Origin: Natronococcus pandeyae
Lineage (GTDB): Archaea; Halobacteriota; Halobacteria; Halobacteriales; Natrialbaceae
DNA length: 64,000 nt
Assembly: GCF_008122205.1 (NCBI RefSeq)
Contig: NZ_PHNJ01000002.1
Span: forward strand, 496,001 to 560,000
Direction: 5' to 3'
Shown: positions 16,034 to 24,484 of the stretch, piece by piece
How positions within the stretch are numbered: position 1 is the first letter of the stretch
Layout of the letters: each line of letters opens with the position of its first letter
Position numbers and translations under genes: made by a program
Notes under the pieces: generated by a model
What the model was told of the DNA's origin: nothing
Databases searched by the model: none
What the model saw: only the letters and a program-made list of their open reading frames with translations

Positions 16034-17109
16034 TGGCGGTCGGCACCGACGTCAGCGCGGACGAATCCACCGAAACGGTGACCGCGAGCGTCATCGGCGG
16101 CTCCGGCTTTACTGGCGGTGAACTCCTGCGACTGCTCGCCGGCCATCCCAATTTCGAACTCGCGGAGGTCACGAGCCGTTCGAAGGCCGGCAAGAGCGTC
16201 GGCTCCGTTCATCCGCCGCTGCGTGGGACCGACCTGCGCTTTACCGAACCCGAGGATCTCGAAAGCGTCGACGTTCTATTCGCGGCGACGCCACACGGCG
16301 TTTCAATGGGACAGATCGACGACTTCTTCGATATCGCGGAGACGGTCGTCGACCTCTCGGCCGACTTCCGCCTCGAAACCGAGGAACAGTACGACGAGTG
16401 GTACGACGGCCACAGCGCGCCCGAATACCTCGAGAAGGCTGAGTACGCGCTTCCCGAGATCAACCGCGACAACCTCGCGGGCGCCGAACTGATCGCCGGC
16501 GGCGGCTGTAACGCCACCGCCACCATCCTGGGGCTGTACCCGCTGTTCGAGCACGGCATCCTCGACGGCGGAGAGCAGATCGTCGTCGACGTCAAAGTCG
16601 GATCGAGCGAGGGAGGGGCCGGCGGCGGCGAGGCCTCCTCGCATCCGGAACGGTCCGGTGTGGTCCGTCCGTACGCGCCGACGGGTCACCGTCACGAGGC
16701 CGAAATCGAGCAGTTCCTCGACACGAGCGTCGCCTTCACCTGCCACGCCGTGGACATGATTCGCGGCGCCAGCGCGACGAACCACGTCTTCCCGTCGGGA
16801 CCGGTCTCGAAGGGCGACCTCTGGAAGGCCTACCGCGGCTGCTACGAGGACGAACCGTTCGTTCGGATGGCCGCGGGCGGCTCCGGCGTCTATCGCTACC
16901 CCGAACCCAAATCCGTGGCGGGGACGAACCTCGCCGAAGTCGGCTTCGAACTCGACCCCTCGAACAAGCGCATCGTCGTCTTTTCGGCGATCGACAACAT
17001 GATGAAGGGCTCGGCCGGCCAGGCGGTCCATGCCGCCAACATCGCGCTCGGCTTAGAGGAGACGGCCGGACTCGAGTTTACGGGGCTCCACCCCGTGGGG
17101 GCACCCTGA
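16033..17109 (+). CDS. argC: LysW-gamma-glutamyl-phosphate reductase ArgC/LysY
   Basis: NADP-dependent semialdehyde dehydrogenase of 358 residues, reducing the carrier-bound glutamyl phosphate to the semialdehyde. The Rossmann loop VIGGSGFTGGELLRLLAGHP sits at about residues 22-41, the catalytic cysteine lies in GGGCNATATIL near residue 158, and HRHEAEIEQ and the C-terminal NMMKGSAGQAVHAANIA match the ArgC/LysY family. It overlaps the argX stop by one base (TGATG), so translation is coupled. The length is usual for the group. Confidence 0.94.
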   Translation: MAVGTDVSADESTETVTASVIGGSGFTGGELLRLLAGHPNFELAEVTSRSKAGKSVGSVHPPLRGTDLRFTEPEDLESVDVLFAATPHGVSMGQIDDFFDIAETVVDLSADFRLETEEQYDEWYDGHSAPEYLEKAEYALPEINRDNLAGAELIAGGGCNATATILGLYPLFEHGILDGGEQIVVDVKVGSSEGGAGGGEASSHPERSGVVRPYAPTGHRHEAEIEQFLDTSVAFTCHAVDMIRGASATNHVFPSGPVSKGDLWKAYRGCYEDEPFVRMAAGGSGVYRYPEPKSVAGTNLAEVGFELDPSNKRIVVFSAIDNMMKGSAGQAVHAANIALGLEETAGLEFTGLHPVGAP

Positions 17110-17110
17110 A

Positions 17111-18037
17111 ATGACGGTCGTCGTCAAGATCGGCGGCGCCCGCGCCGTCGATCCCGAGGGTGCGCTCGCGGACGTCGCCTCCCTCGTCGAGGGAAGCGCG
17201 GAACCACGTTCCGCGGATGACTCGAGCGGGCAGCGCCCGCGAGAGGGCGAAGACGTCGTCCTCACCCACGGCGGCTCCACGGCCGTCGACGAGACCCTCG
17301 AGGAACTCGGCCAGGAACCCACCTACGTCGAGACGCCCGGCGGCGTCGTCGGCCGGTTTACCGACGAGGAGACGATGGACGTCTTCAAGATGGTCATGCC
17401 CGGCAAGCTCAACACCGACCTCGTCGAGAGCCTGCAGAACGAGGGCGTGAACGCAGTCGGCCTCTCGGGCACGGACGGGAAACTGCTCTGTGGCAAGCGC
17501 AAGTCGGCCGTCCGCGTGAAGGAGGACGGCAAGAAAAAGATCAAGCGCGGCGACCACTCGGGCAAGATCGAGTCCGTGAACGCGGACTTGCTCGAGACGA
17601 TGCTCGCGGGCGGCTACACGCCCGTCGTTTCGGTCCCGGTGCTCGGAAAAGAGAAGAGCGGAGGGTACACCGCGGTCAACGCCGACGCCGACCGCGCGGC
17701 TGCCGCAATTGCGGGAGCACTCGAGGCCGACCTGGTCGTGCTGACCGACGTCTCTGGCATCTACGAGGATCCCGACGACGAGTCGACGCGTATCGATTCG
17801 GCGTCCACGCCCGAGGAGTTCGCGGCCGTCGAGGACGCCGCCGAGGGGTTCATGACGAAGAAGGTCATGGCCGCCCAGGAGGCCCTCGAGGGCGGCGCCG
17901 CGTCGGTCACCGTCGCGACGGCCAACGCGGATGCACCGATCACCAGCGCGCTCGCGGGCGAGGGGACGACCCTCGAGCCCGGCGCGCTCGCGGACGACGA
18001 ATCGGACGAGGAAACCGCACAGGAGGCCACACAATGA
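17111..18037 (+). CDS. argB: LysW-glutamate kinase ArgB/LysZ, with hairpin-coded insertion
   Basis: Amino acid kinase family member of 308 residues, phosphorylating the gamma-carboxyl of carrier-bound glutamate. The start VVVKIGGARAV and the HGGS loop contact ATP and substrate; VLTDVSGIYEDP and the closing SVTVATANA strand are typical. Between the first helix and VVLTHGGS there is a low-complexity stretch at about residues 29-46 (SAEPRSADDSSGQRPREG) which family members usually lack, and it is coded by two perfect DNA hairpins. The C-terminus is also extended by an acidic tail (DDESDEETAQEATQ). It overlaps argD by four bases. Confidence 0.93.
   Translation: MTVVVKIGGARAVDPEGALADVASLVEGSAEPRSADDSSGQRPREGEDVVLTHGGSTAVDETLEELGQEPTYVETPGGVVGRFTDEETMDVFKMVMPGKLNTDLVESLQNEGVNAVGLSGTDGKLLCGKRKSAVRVKEDGKKKIKRGDHSGKIESVNADLLETMLAGGYTPVVSVPVLGKEKSGGYTAVNADADRAAAAIAGALEADLVVLTDVSGIYEDPDDESTRIDSASTPEEFAAVEDAAEGFMTKKVMAAQEALEGGAASVTVATANADAPITSALAGEGTTLEPGALADDESDEETAQEATQ
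17197..17240. repeat. Two perfect hairpins inside argB
   Basis: CGCGGAAC (17197-17204) / GTTCCGCG (17208-17215) with loop CAC, then GCGGGC (17226-17231) / GCCCGC (17235-17240) with loop AGC. The linker between them contains GACTCGA. The architecture is that of the intergenic hairpin arrays, here kept in frame. Confidence 0.65.
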
Positions 18038-19188
18038 GCGACCACGATTTCGTCTCCGGCAGCAAGCCGATCGGCATCGAACGCGGCGAGGGGCCGTACC
18101 TCTACAGCACCGACGGAACGGAGTACGTAGACGCCGGTGCGAGCTTCGCGTGCACGCCGCTGGGACACTCCCATCCCGCGGTCGTCGACGCGGTGCAAGA
18201 ACAGGTCGGCGAGCTGACGTTCGTCGACTCCTCGTTCCCCGTCCAGTCGCGCGAGGACGCGTACGCCGCGTTCGTCGCGTCGACGCCCGACGGCCTCGAC
18301 CAGGCCTGGTTCTGTAACTCCGGGACCGAGGCGAACGAGGCCGCGCTGAAGTTCGCCCGTTCGGCGACCGGCGAGTCGAAGATCGTCGCTGCGACCCGCT
18401 CGTTCCACGGGCGGACGATGGGCTCGCTCGCTGCCACCTGGAAGGACGCGTACAAGAAACCCTTCGAACCGCTCGCCGGCGACGTGGAGTTCGTCCCCTA
18501 CGGCGACGCTGCGGAACTCGAGGCCGCCGTCGACGACGAGACCGCGGCCGTGATCCTCGAGCCGATCCAGGGCGAGGGCGGAATCAACGTCCCGCCCGCG
18601 GGCTACCTCGAGACGGCCCGCGAAGCCACCGACGACGTCGGCGCGGCGCTCGTCTTCGACGAAGTCCAGACCGGCATGGGCCGCACGGGCGAGATGTGGG
18701 CCTGCCAGAACGCGGGCGTCACGCCCGACGTGCTCACGACGGCCAAGGGCCTGGGTAACGGCCTGCCCGTCGGCGCGGTCGCGGTGCGGGACTGGATCGC
18801 CGACGGCGCGGCGTCGCACAACGCTACGTTCAGCGGTGGCCCCGTCGTCTCCGCGGCGGTCCACGCCACCGTCTCGACGCTGGTCGAGGAGGAGTGGCCC
18901 GCCCACGCCGCCGAGATGGGCGACTATCTCACGGCGGAACTCGAGGCCGCGCTGGGCGACGAGGTGCGCGAGGTCCGCGGCGACGGCCTGCTCGTCGGCA
19001 TCGAACTGAAACGCGGCGCGAACCGCGCCGCCCGCGATCTGGCGATGAACCATCAGGTTCTCGCGCTACCCGCGGGCCGGACCGTATTGCGCCTGTTGCC
19101 GCCGCTCGTGATCGAGGAAGCAGACGCGGATCGGCTCGTCGACGCGCTGGCCGATACCATCGCCCCCGAGGCGGACGCCAAATCATGA
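18034..19188 (+). CDS. argD: LysW-gamma-glutamate semialdehyde aminotransferase ArgD/LysJ
   Basis: PLP-dependent class III aminotransferase of 384 residues, converting the carrier-bound semialdehyde to carrier-bound ornithine with glutamate as donor. The blocks FCNSGTEANEAALKFAR, FHGRTMGSLAAT, VILEPIQGEGG, LVFDEVQTGMGRTG and TTAKGLGNGLPVGAV (Schiff-base lysine in TTAKG, near residue 236) occur in order. The C-terminus ends in a short acidic tail. Start and stop overlap the flanking genes by four bases, as elsewhere in the operon. Confidence 0.95.
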   Translation: MSDHDFVSGSKPIGIERGEGPYLYSTDGTEYVDAGASFACTPLGHSHPAVVDAVQEQVGELTFVDSSFPVQSREDAYAAFVASTPDGLDQAWFCNSGTEANEAALKFARSATGESKIVAATRSFHGRTMGSLAATWKDAYKKPFEPLAGDVEFVPYGDAAELEAAVDDETAAVILEPIQGEGGINVPPAGYLETAREATDDVGAALVFDEVQTGMGRTGEMWACQNAGVTPDVLTTAKGLGNGLPVGAVAVRDWIADGAASHNATFSGGPVVSAAVHATVSTLVEEEWPAHAAEMGDYLTAELEAALGDEVREVRGDGLLVGIELKRGANRAARDLAMNHQVLALPAGRTVLRLLPPLVIEEADADRLVDALADTIAPEADAKS

Positions 19189-20294
19189 GCACGACGATGA
19201 AGGACACGGCCGACGTCTCGCTCGAGGACGCCCGTCAGCTGCTGATCGACCTCGTCTCGATCCCGTCGCCGTCCGGCGACGAAGCGGCGGCTGCGGAGCG
19301 ACTCGTCGAGTTCTTCGAGGCCTACGGCCGCGAGGCGTGGCTCGACGAGGTCGGCAACGTTCGCGCGCCGGCCGACGACTCGGTGTTGCTGACCTCGCAC
19401 GTCGACACCGTTCCCGGGGAGATCCCGGTCGAGGTCGAACCCGCCGACGAGACGGACGTCGAGGCGGAGATCGCCGAGGAAGAAGGCGAGGACGTCCTCT
19501 GGGGTCGCGGCAGCGTCGACGCCACCGGCCCGCTCGCGGCGATGGCCGCCGCGGCCGTCCGAACGGGCGTCTCGTTCGTCGGCGTCGTCGGCGAGGAGAC
19601 GAACTCGCGCGGCGCGCGTCACCTCGTCGACGACCGCGGCGAACCCGACGCCGTGGTCAACGGCGAACCTAGCGGTGCGACGGGGATTACGCTCGGCTAC
19701 CGCGGCTTCCTCGCGGGTACCTACGTGGCGACCAGCGAGTCCGGTCACACTTCCCGGCCCGAACCGAACGCGATCCAGCACGCGACGAACTGGTGGACGA
19801 CCGTCGAATCGGTCTTCGAGGCCGACGAGTACACGCCCGTCTTCGAACGCGTGACTGCCAAACCGGTCGATGTCGACGGCGGGATCAGCGACGACGGGCT
19901 GTCGGTCGAGACGACGCTCGAGGTTCAGCTCCGGATTCCTCCGTCGCTCGATGCCGAGACCGTCCGCGAGACCGCCGAGGCCGAACTCGAGATCGGCACC
20001 GTCTCGTGGGCCGAGCCGATCCCGCCCGTGATGGAGAGTCCCAGAACGGAGGTCGCCCGGGCGTTCCGGGTGGCGATCCGCAAGGGGGACGCCGAGCCGC
20101 GGCTCCTGCGCAAGACCGGCACCAGCGACATGAACCTCTACGCCGGCGCGTGGGACTGCCCGATGGTGACCTACGGCCCCGGTAACTCCGACCTGGATCA
20201 CGCGCCGGACGAGCGGCTCTCGCTCGCCGAGTTCGATCGGTCCGTCGACGTCCTCGAGCGCGTTTCGACGACGCTTCGTGGAGGTGACGACTGA
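19185..20294 (+). CDS. argE: LysW-ornithine hydrolase ArgE/LysK
   Basis: M20-type zinc hydrolase of 369 residues, releasing ornithine from the carrier. SHVDTVPG holds the first metal His, WGRGSVDATGPLAAMAAA the bridging Asp, VGEETNSRGARH the catalytic Glu, and VNGEPSGATGITLGYRG follows in family order. The second half carries the dimerisation lid and the closing HAPDERLSLAEF with the last metal ligand. ATG at 19185 overlaps the argD stop. Without this step the carrier could not be recycled, so the operon codes a complete glutamate-to-ornithine route. Confidence 0.92.
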   Translation: MSTTMKDTADVSLEDARQLLIDLVSIPSPSGDEAAAAERLVEFFEAYGREAWLDEVGNVRAPADDSVLLTSHVDTVPGEIPVEVEPADETDVEAEIAEEEGEDVLWGRGSVDATGPLAAMAAAAVRTGVSFVGVVGEETNSRGARHLVDDRGEPDAVVNGEPSGATGITLGYRGFLAGTYVATSESGHTSRPEPNAIQHATNWWTTVESVFEADEYTPVFERVTAKPVDVDGGISDDGLSVETTLEVQLRIPPSLDAETVRETAEAELEIGTVSWAEPIPPVMESPRTEVARAFRVAIRKGDAEPRLLRKTGTSDMNLYAGAWDCPMVTYGPGNSDLDHAPDERLSLAEFDRSVDVLERVSTTLRGGDD

Positions 20295-21226
20295 TGACGG
20301 CCGACGGCTCCACAGCGTCGGAGCCTCGACACTTCCTCGAGATCGACGACCTCTCGCGGGAGGAGCTGACGGCGGTCCTCGAACGAGCGAGCGAGTACAA
20401 ACGCGCCCAGGAGGCCGGCGAGGACCACGCGGACCTCGAGGGCCAGACGCTGGGAATGATCTTTCAGAAGCCGAGCACGCGCACTCGCGTCTCCTTCGAG
20501 ACGGGGATGACCCAGCTCGGCGGTCACGCCGTCTTCCTCGGCGCCGACGATATCCAACTGGGCCGCGGTGAACCGCTGAAGGACACCTCGCGGACGCTCT
20601 CGCGGTACGTCGACGTCGTGATGGCCCGGCTGTTCAGACACGAGAACGTCGAGGTGCTCGCCGAGTACGCCTCGGTCCCGATCGTCAACGGGCTCACCGA
20701 CGACGCCCATCCCTGCCAGACGCTCGCGGACCTGCTGACGATCCGCGAGCAGATGGGCGGCTTCGAGGACGTCTCGGCGGCCTGGATCGGGGACGGCAAC
20801 AACGTCGCCCAGTCGTTCGTGATCGGGGCGGCGCTGACCGACATCGATCTCACCGTCGCGACGCCCGAGGGGTACGGCATCGACGACGACGTCCTGGAAC
20901 GCGCCCGCGAACTCGGCGACGACCCCACGACCACGACCGATCCCGTCGATGCGGTCGCGGACGCGGACGTCGTCTACACCGACGTCTGGACCAGCATGGG
21001 CCAGGAGGACGAGCGCGACGTTCGGATGGACGCCTTCGAGGGGTTCCAGCTCTGCTCGGACCTCCTCGAGCACGCGCCCGAGGCGTCGGTGATGCACTGT
21101 CTGCCCGCCCACCGCGGCGAGGAGATCACCGACGACGTCATCGAGAGCGACCGCTCGGTCGTCTTCGATCAGGCTGAAAACCGACTGCACGCGCAGAAAG
21201 CGTTGTTGAGCTGGCTGCTCGAGTAG
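20294..21226 (+). CDS. argF: Ornithine carbamoyltransferase
   Basis: Ornithine carbamoyltransferase of 310 residues, making citrulline from ornithine and carbamoyl phosphate. The carbamoyl-phosphate motif KPSTRTRVSFE, the PIVNGLTDDAHPCQTLADLL block, the ornithine loop DVWTSMGQ and the catalytic HCLPAHRGEEI are intact. It overlaps argE by one base and is the last gene of the operon, feeding citrulline to argG and argH at the front. The final nine codons (KALLSWLLE) are duplicated 118 bp downstream in the 3' flank. Confidence 0.96.
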   Translation: MTADGSTASEPRHFLEIDDLSREELTAVLERASEYKRAQEAGEDHADLEGQTLGMIFQKPSTRTRVSFETGMTQLGGHAVFLGADDIQLGRGEPLKDTSRTLSRYVDVVMARLFRHENVEVLAEYASVPIVNGLTDDAHPCQTLADLLTIREQMGGFEDVSAAWIGDGNNVAQSFVIGAALTDIDLTVATPEGYGIDDDVLERARELGDDPTTTTDPVDAVADADVVYTDVWTSMGQEDERDVRMDAFEGFQLCSDLLEHAPEASVMHCLPAHRGEEITDDVIESDRSVVFDQAENRLHAQKALLSWLLE

Positions 21227-21343
21227 AGTCGCACCCGCGAGCGAAGCGAGCGGCTTTTTGGTCCAGATTTTTTCGCGAGGGTGGAGTGAACCCGAGCGAA
21301 AAAAGGTGGCCACGAAAGCGTTGTTGAGTTGGCTGCTCGAGTA
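21196..21343 (+). repeat. 30-nt duplication of the argF end flanking a terminator
   Basis: The last bases of argF (21196-21225, GAAAGCGTTGTTGAG plus GGCTGCTCGAGTA) recur at 21314-21343 with a single C-to-T change, 29 of 30 identical. The change is silent if read as codons. The 88 bp between the copies holds a GCGAGCGAAGCGAGCGG block and the hairpin at 21268-21304. Confidence 0.8.
21268..21304. terminator. Bidirectional hairpin terminator after argF
   Basis: TTTTTTCGC (21268-21276) pairs with GCGAAAAAA (21296-21304), with an inner GGGT/ACCC stem. T-runs appear on both strands, so it can serve argF and the converging membrane protein gene. Confidence 0.65.
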
Positions 21344-21365
21344 ACCAGCCGTCTTTTCTCCCGGG

Positions 21366-21836
21366 TTAGCGCTCGAGGAACGCGTACGCGAGGCCGAGGA
21401 CGATTCCGTAGGCGGCGTGGCCCACCAGACTGCCGACGTCGACGTTCGGCAGCGGCGGCGCCATCGGGAAGCCGACCACCGAGAGCCAGACCGGCATGAC
21501 GACGACCGCGAGGGCGGCCCAGATGACGACGCCGTAAGCGAGGCCGAGACCGGCGGTTCGGACGATGCCGGGATCCGTCTTTCCGACTGCGCCGAGTATC
21601 ACCCCGAAGACGACGCCGAGCACCGCGCCGTGGGAGACGTGGATAATCCAGCCGACGAGTCCGCCTTCGAGGCCGTACATCGCCGGAATACCCATCTCGA
21701 GAACGGCGGGGCTCTGTACGGCCATCATCGCGCCGAAGACGATCGCGCCGGCGATTCCGCCGACGGTGCCGGCTTGCCAGGGTTCGAGCGGGGTTCCGGT
21801 TCGTTCTGCAGTCCGAGTCCGCATTTTCGATGCCAT
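21366..21836 (-). CDS. Conserved haloarchaeal multi-pass membrane protein
   Basis: Membrane protein of 156 residues with four hydrophobic segments (about 23-43, 57-81, 93-116 and 135-153). Glycine-rich helices such as GTVGGIAGAIVFGAMMA, and GWIIHVSHGAVLGVVFGVIL with a central histidine, repeat in pairs, as in haloarchaeal proteins often labelled histidine kinase by mistake; no kinase motif is present here. ATG at 21836 (MASKMRTRT) gives a short basic N-terminus before the first helix. Function is unknown. It converges on argF and is divergent from the threonine synthase gene. Confidence 0.72.
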   Translation of the reverse strand: MASKMRTRTAERTGTPLEPWQAGTVGGIAGAIVFGAMMAVQSPAVLEMGIPAMYGLEGGLVGWIIHVSHGAVLGVVFGVILGAVGKTDPGIVRTAGLGLAYGVVIWAALAVVVMPVWLSVVGFPMAPPLPNVDVGSLVGHAAYGIVLGLAYAFLER

Positions 21837-22060
21837 ACGGTACCAGTGCACTCGAGCGGGTGTAGCGATGTCTCGGTCTGGCACCGCTCGCGCACAGGTC
21901 CCGTGGGTGACTCGATAGCGAGGTGACGGTCTCCGAACGGAGCGGGTCGCGGCGCCGTCGAGGGCGACGGTGGGACGTGATCGTCCGTTCGACCGCGTTT
22001 CCGGTGGCAGCATTCAGAGCAATCAGCCCCTTTTTCTCCGTTGCCCACTACGTCCCGGTA

Positions 22061-23338
22061 ATGAGTCTCAGTCTTTCCGCTGGGAAACCGGAGGTACCCG
22101 ACGACGCGGCCGACGGAACCTGGCTCGAGTGCATCGACTGCGGGGAAACGTTCGGACCCTTCGAGGACGTTCGCTACACCTGTGACGAGTGCGATAGCCT
22201 GCTCGAGGTCCGCTACGCCGAGCACCCGACCTTCGACGACTTCGAGGGGGAGGGCGTCTGGCGCTACTCCGACGCGCTCCCGCTCGAGTCGGGGGTCACG
22301 GCCCAGGAGGGCGCGACGCCGCTGTACGAGGTCCCGCGACTCGAGGAGTCGATCGACGTCGAGGCGCTGCGGATCAAACACGAGGGGATGAACCCGACGG
22401 GTTCGTTCAAGGACCGCGGGATGACCGTCGGCGTCGCTGTCGCGAAGGAACTCGGCGTCGGCCGGTTGGCCTGTGCTTCGACCGGGAACACGAGCGCTGC
22501 GCTGGCCGCCTACGGCTCCCGCGGCGGGATGGAGACGCTCGTGCTCCTCCCCGCGGGGAAGGTCGCTGCGGGGAAGATCGCCCAGGCGAGTCTCCACGGC
22601 GCACGCATCCTCGAGGTCGACGGCAACTTCGACGCCTGTCTCGACATCGTCCAGGAACTCGCGAGCCAGGGCGAGGCCTATCTGCTGAACTCGCTGAACC
22701 CGTTCCGCCTCGAGGGCCAGAAGACGATCGGTTTCGAGATTCTCGAAGCGTTCCGGGACGACTACGGAGCGTTCCCGGATCGAATCGTCCTTCCGGTCGG
22801 CAACGCGGGAAACACGTCCGCGCTGTACAAGGCGTTCCGCGAACTCGTCCAGGCGGGCGAACTGGACCGCGACGAGGTGCCGAAGCTCACCGGCGTTCAG
22901 GCGGAGGGCGCCGCGCCGATGGTCGAAGCGATCGAGAACGGCGCGGACGAGGTTCGCCGCTGGGAGGACGTCGAAACGCGCGCGACGGCGATCCGGATCG
23001 GCAACCCGGTCAACGCCCCCAAGGCACTGCCCGGCATCCGCGAAACCGACGGGACGGCGATATCCGTCTCGGACAAGGAGATCACCGAGGCCCAGCGCGA
23101 TCTCGCGGGCGAGGGGATCGGCGTCGAGCCAGCCTCCGCGGCTTCCGTCGCCGGCCTCCGTAAGCTTCGCGCCGAGGGGATCGTCGAGAGCGACGAGCGC
23201 GTCGCCTGTCTGACGACCGGTCATCTGCTCAAAGATCCCGACGCGGCCGCCGCCGCCGGTAACGACCCCGAACCCGTCCCCGCCGACACGGACGGCGTTC
23301 TCGCGAGCCTTGCGAGCGAGAACTCGTCGGAGCGATAG
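22061..23338 (+). CDS. thrC: Threonine synthase
   Basis: PLP enzyme of fold type II, 425 residues, converting O-phosphohomoserine to threonine. It begins with a zinc-ribbon-like domain (CIDCGETF and CDECDSLLEVRY, about residues 23-50), common in archaeal ThrC. The Schiff-base lysine lies in MNPTGSFKDRGM (about residue 116), CASTGNTSAALAAY binds the substrate and LPVGNAGNTSALY the cofactor phosphate. The last 35 residues form an acidic, Ala-rich tail. ATG at 22061 follows a CTTTTTCTC element at TATA distance. Upstream in-frame starts lack coding character. Confidence 0.94.
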   Translation: MSLSLSAGKPEVPDDAADGTWLECIDCGETFGPFEDVRYTCDECDSLLEVRYAEHPTFDDFEGEGVWRYSDALPLESGVTAQEGATPLYEVPRLEESIDVEALRIKHEGMNPTGSFKDRGMTVGVAVAKELGVGRLACASTGNTSAALAAYGSRGGMETLVLLPAGKVAAGKIAQASLHGARILEVDGNFDACLDIVQELASQGEAYLLNSLNPFRLEGQKTIGFEILEAFRDDYGAFPDRIVLPVGNAGNTSALYKAFRELVQAGELDRDEVPKLTGVQAEGAAPMVEAIENGADEVRRWEDVETRATAIRIGNPVNAPKALPGIRETDGTAISVSDKEITEAQRDLAGEGIGVEPASAASVAGLRKLRAEGIVESDERVACLTTGHLLKDPDAAAAAGNDPEPVPADTDGVLASLASENSSER

Positions 23339-23528
23339 CGCTGCCGGCGTCCTCGAGCACCTGCCGGAGTAATCTCCCGTAGCTGACCGGGCTTTCTGTA
23401 TCAACGGTCGTGACGACTGTTCCGAATTGCTGACGGCCGAGAAGCCGTTCGACCGGCACATTCTGGTTAAATCTTATACTTTAAATAAGATGACTACACT
23501 CACTAATACTAACTGGTGATAATTACCA

Positions 23529-24425
23529 ATGGGTGGAACGGAATCGACCGCTACCTGTCCCGAATGCGACGGTCGACTACGGAAGACGGGAACCGAATTC
23601 GTCTGCGAGGAGTGTGGCCTCGTCTCCGGCGAGGATGTGATCGATCGCGGTCCCGAGTGGCGCTCGTTCGACGACGGGACAGATCGGCGGCGTACCGGTG
23701 CACCGCTGACGCGCTCGAGACACGACCGCGGGCTCTCCACGGAGATTGGGTACAGCGGCGGGGCAGGCTACCGCTCCCGATTGACCGGCCGCAAACGCCG
23801 ACAGATCGCCCGGCTTCGGCGCGAACACAACCGGGCCCGGATCTCCACGAAGGCGGACCAGAACCAGGTGTACGGGTTTACAGAAATCAGACGCGTGAAC
23901 GCCCTGCTCTCGCTGCCGGACTCCGTCCGAGAGCAGGCGTGTACGCTCTTCGACTCGGCCCAGTCCGAGGGGCTCCTCCAGGGGCGTTCGATCGAGGGCT
24001 TCGCCGCGGCGGCGATCTACGCCACCTGTCGAACGAACTCGTTCGCTCGAACGATCGACGAGATCACCGACGTCGCTCGCGCCGACGAGGACGAACTCAA
24101 GGCCGCCTACGACGCACTGAACCGAGAACTCGGGCTTCCGACCGGTCCGATCGATCCGACGCAGTACCTGCCGCGCTACGCCTCGAAACTCGACCTCGAG
24201 ACGGCCGTCGAGCGCCGCGCCCGCGAGCACGTGACCGCGCTCCACGAGAACGGATCGATCGGCGGCCGTAATCCGAGCGGCGTCGCTGCGGCGTGTCTGT
24301 ATCGGGCCGCAGACGAACGCGAGGAGTGGCCGTCGATTACCCAGACCGATGCGGCCGCGGTCGCCGACGTCGCCCCCGCGACGATCCGATCGACGGTGAC
24401 GACGCTCGAGAATCAGAATCGCTAG
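23529..24425 (+). CDS. tfb: Transcription initiation factor IIB
   Basis: TFB paralogue of 298 residues. The N-terminal zinc ribbon (CPECDGRL and CEECGLVSGED, residues 10-40) recruits RNA polymerase, the B-finger region contains PEWRSFDD, and two cyclin folds follow (about 100-190 and 200-298) that bind TBP and the BRE. Haloarchaea carry several tfb genes that split the genome into regulons, so this is one specificity factor among others. The second cyclin repeat ends with the usual recognition helix (TIRSTVTTLENQ). AT-rich DNA with TTTAAATA lies 41-48 nt before the ATG. It converges on mcm with 59 bp between the stops. Confidence 0.93.
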   Translation: MGGTESTATCPECDGRLRKTGTEFVCEECGLVSGEDVIDRGPEWRSFDDGTDRRRTGAPLTRSRHDRGLSTEIGYSGGAGYRSRLTGRKRRQIARLRREHNRARISTKADQNQVYGFTEIRRVNALLSLPDSVREQACTLFDSAQSEGLLQGRSIEGFAAAAIYATCRTNSFARTIDEITDVARADEDELKAAYDALNRELGLPTGPIDPTQYLPRYASKLDLETAVERRAREHVTALHENGSIGGRNPSGVAAACLYRAADEREEWPSITQTDAAAVADVAPATIRSTVTTLENQNR

Positions 24426-24484
24426 ACGATCCGAGGGCCGGTACGAAGCCCGACACGTAGAACAGCAGAGCGGGAGCGCGGTCG

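Noticed and set aside
21366-21836. Histidine kinase annotation
   Set aside because: Homologues may carry this label, but no HisKA, H-box or ATP-binding motif is visible; only membrane helices.
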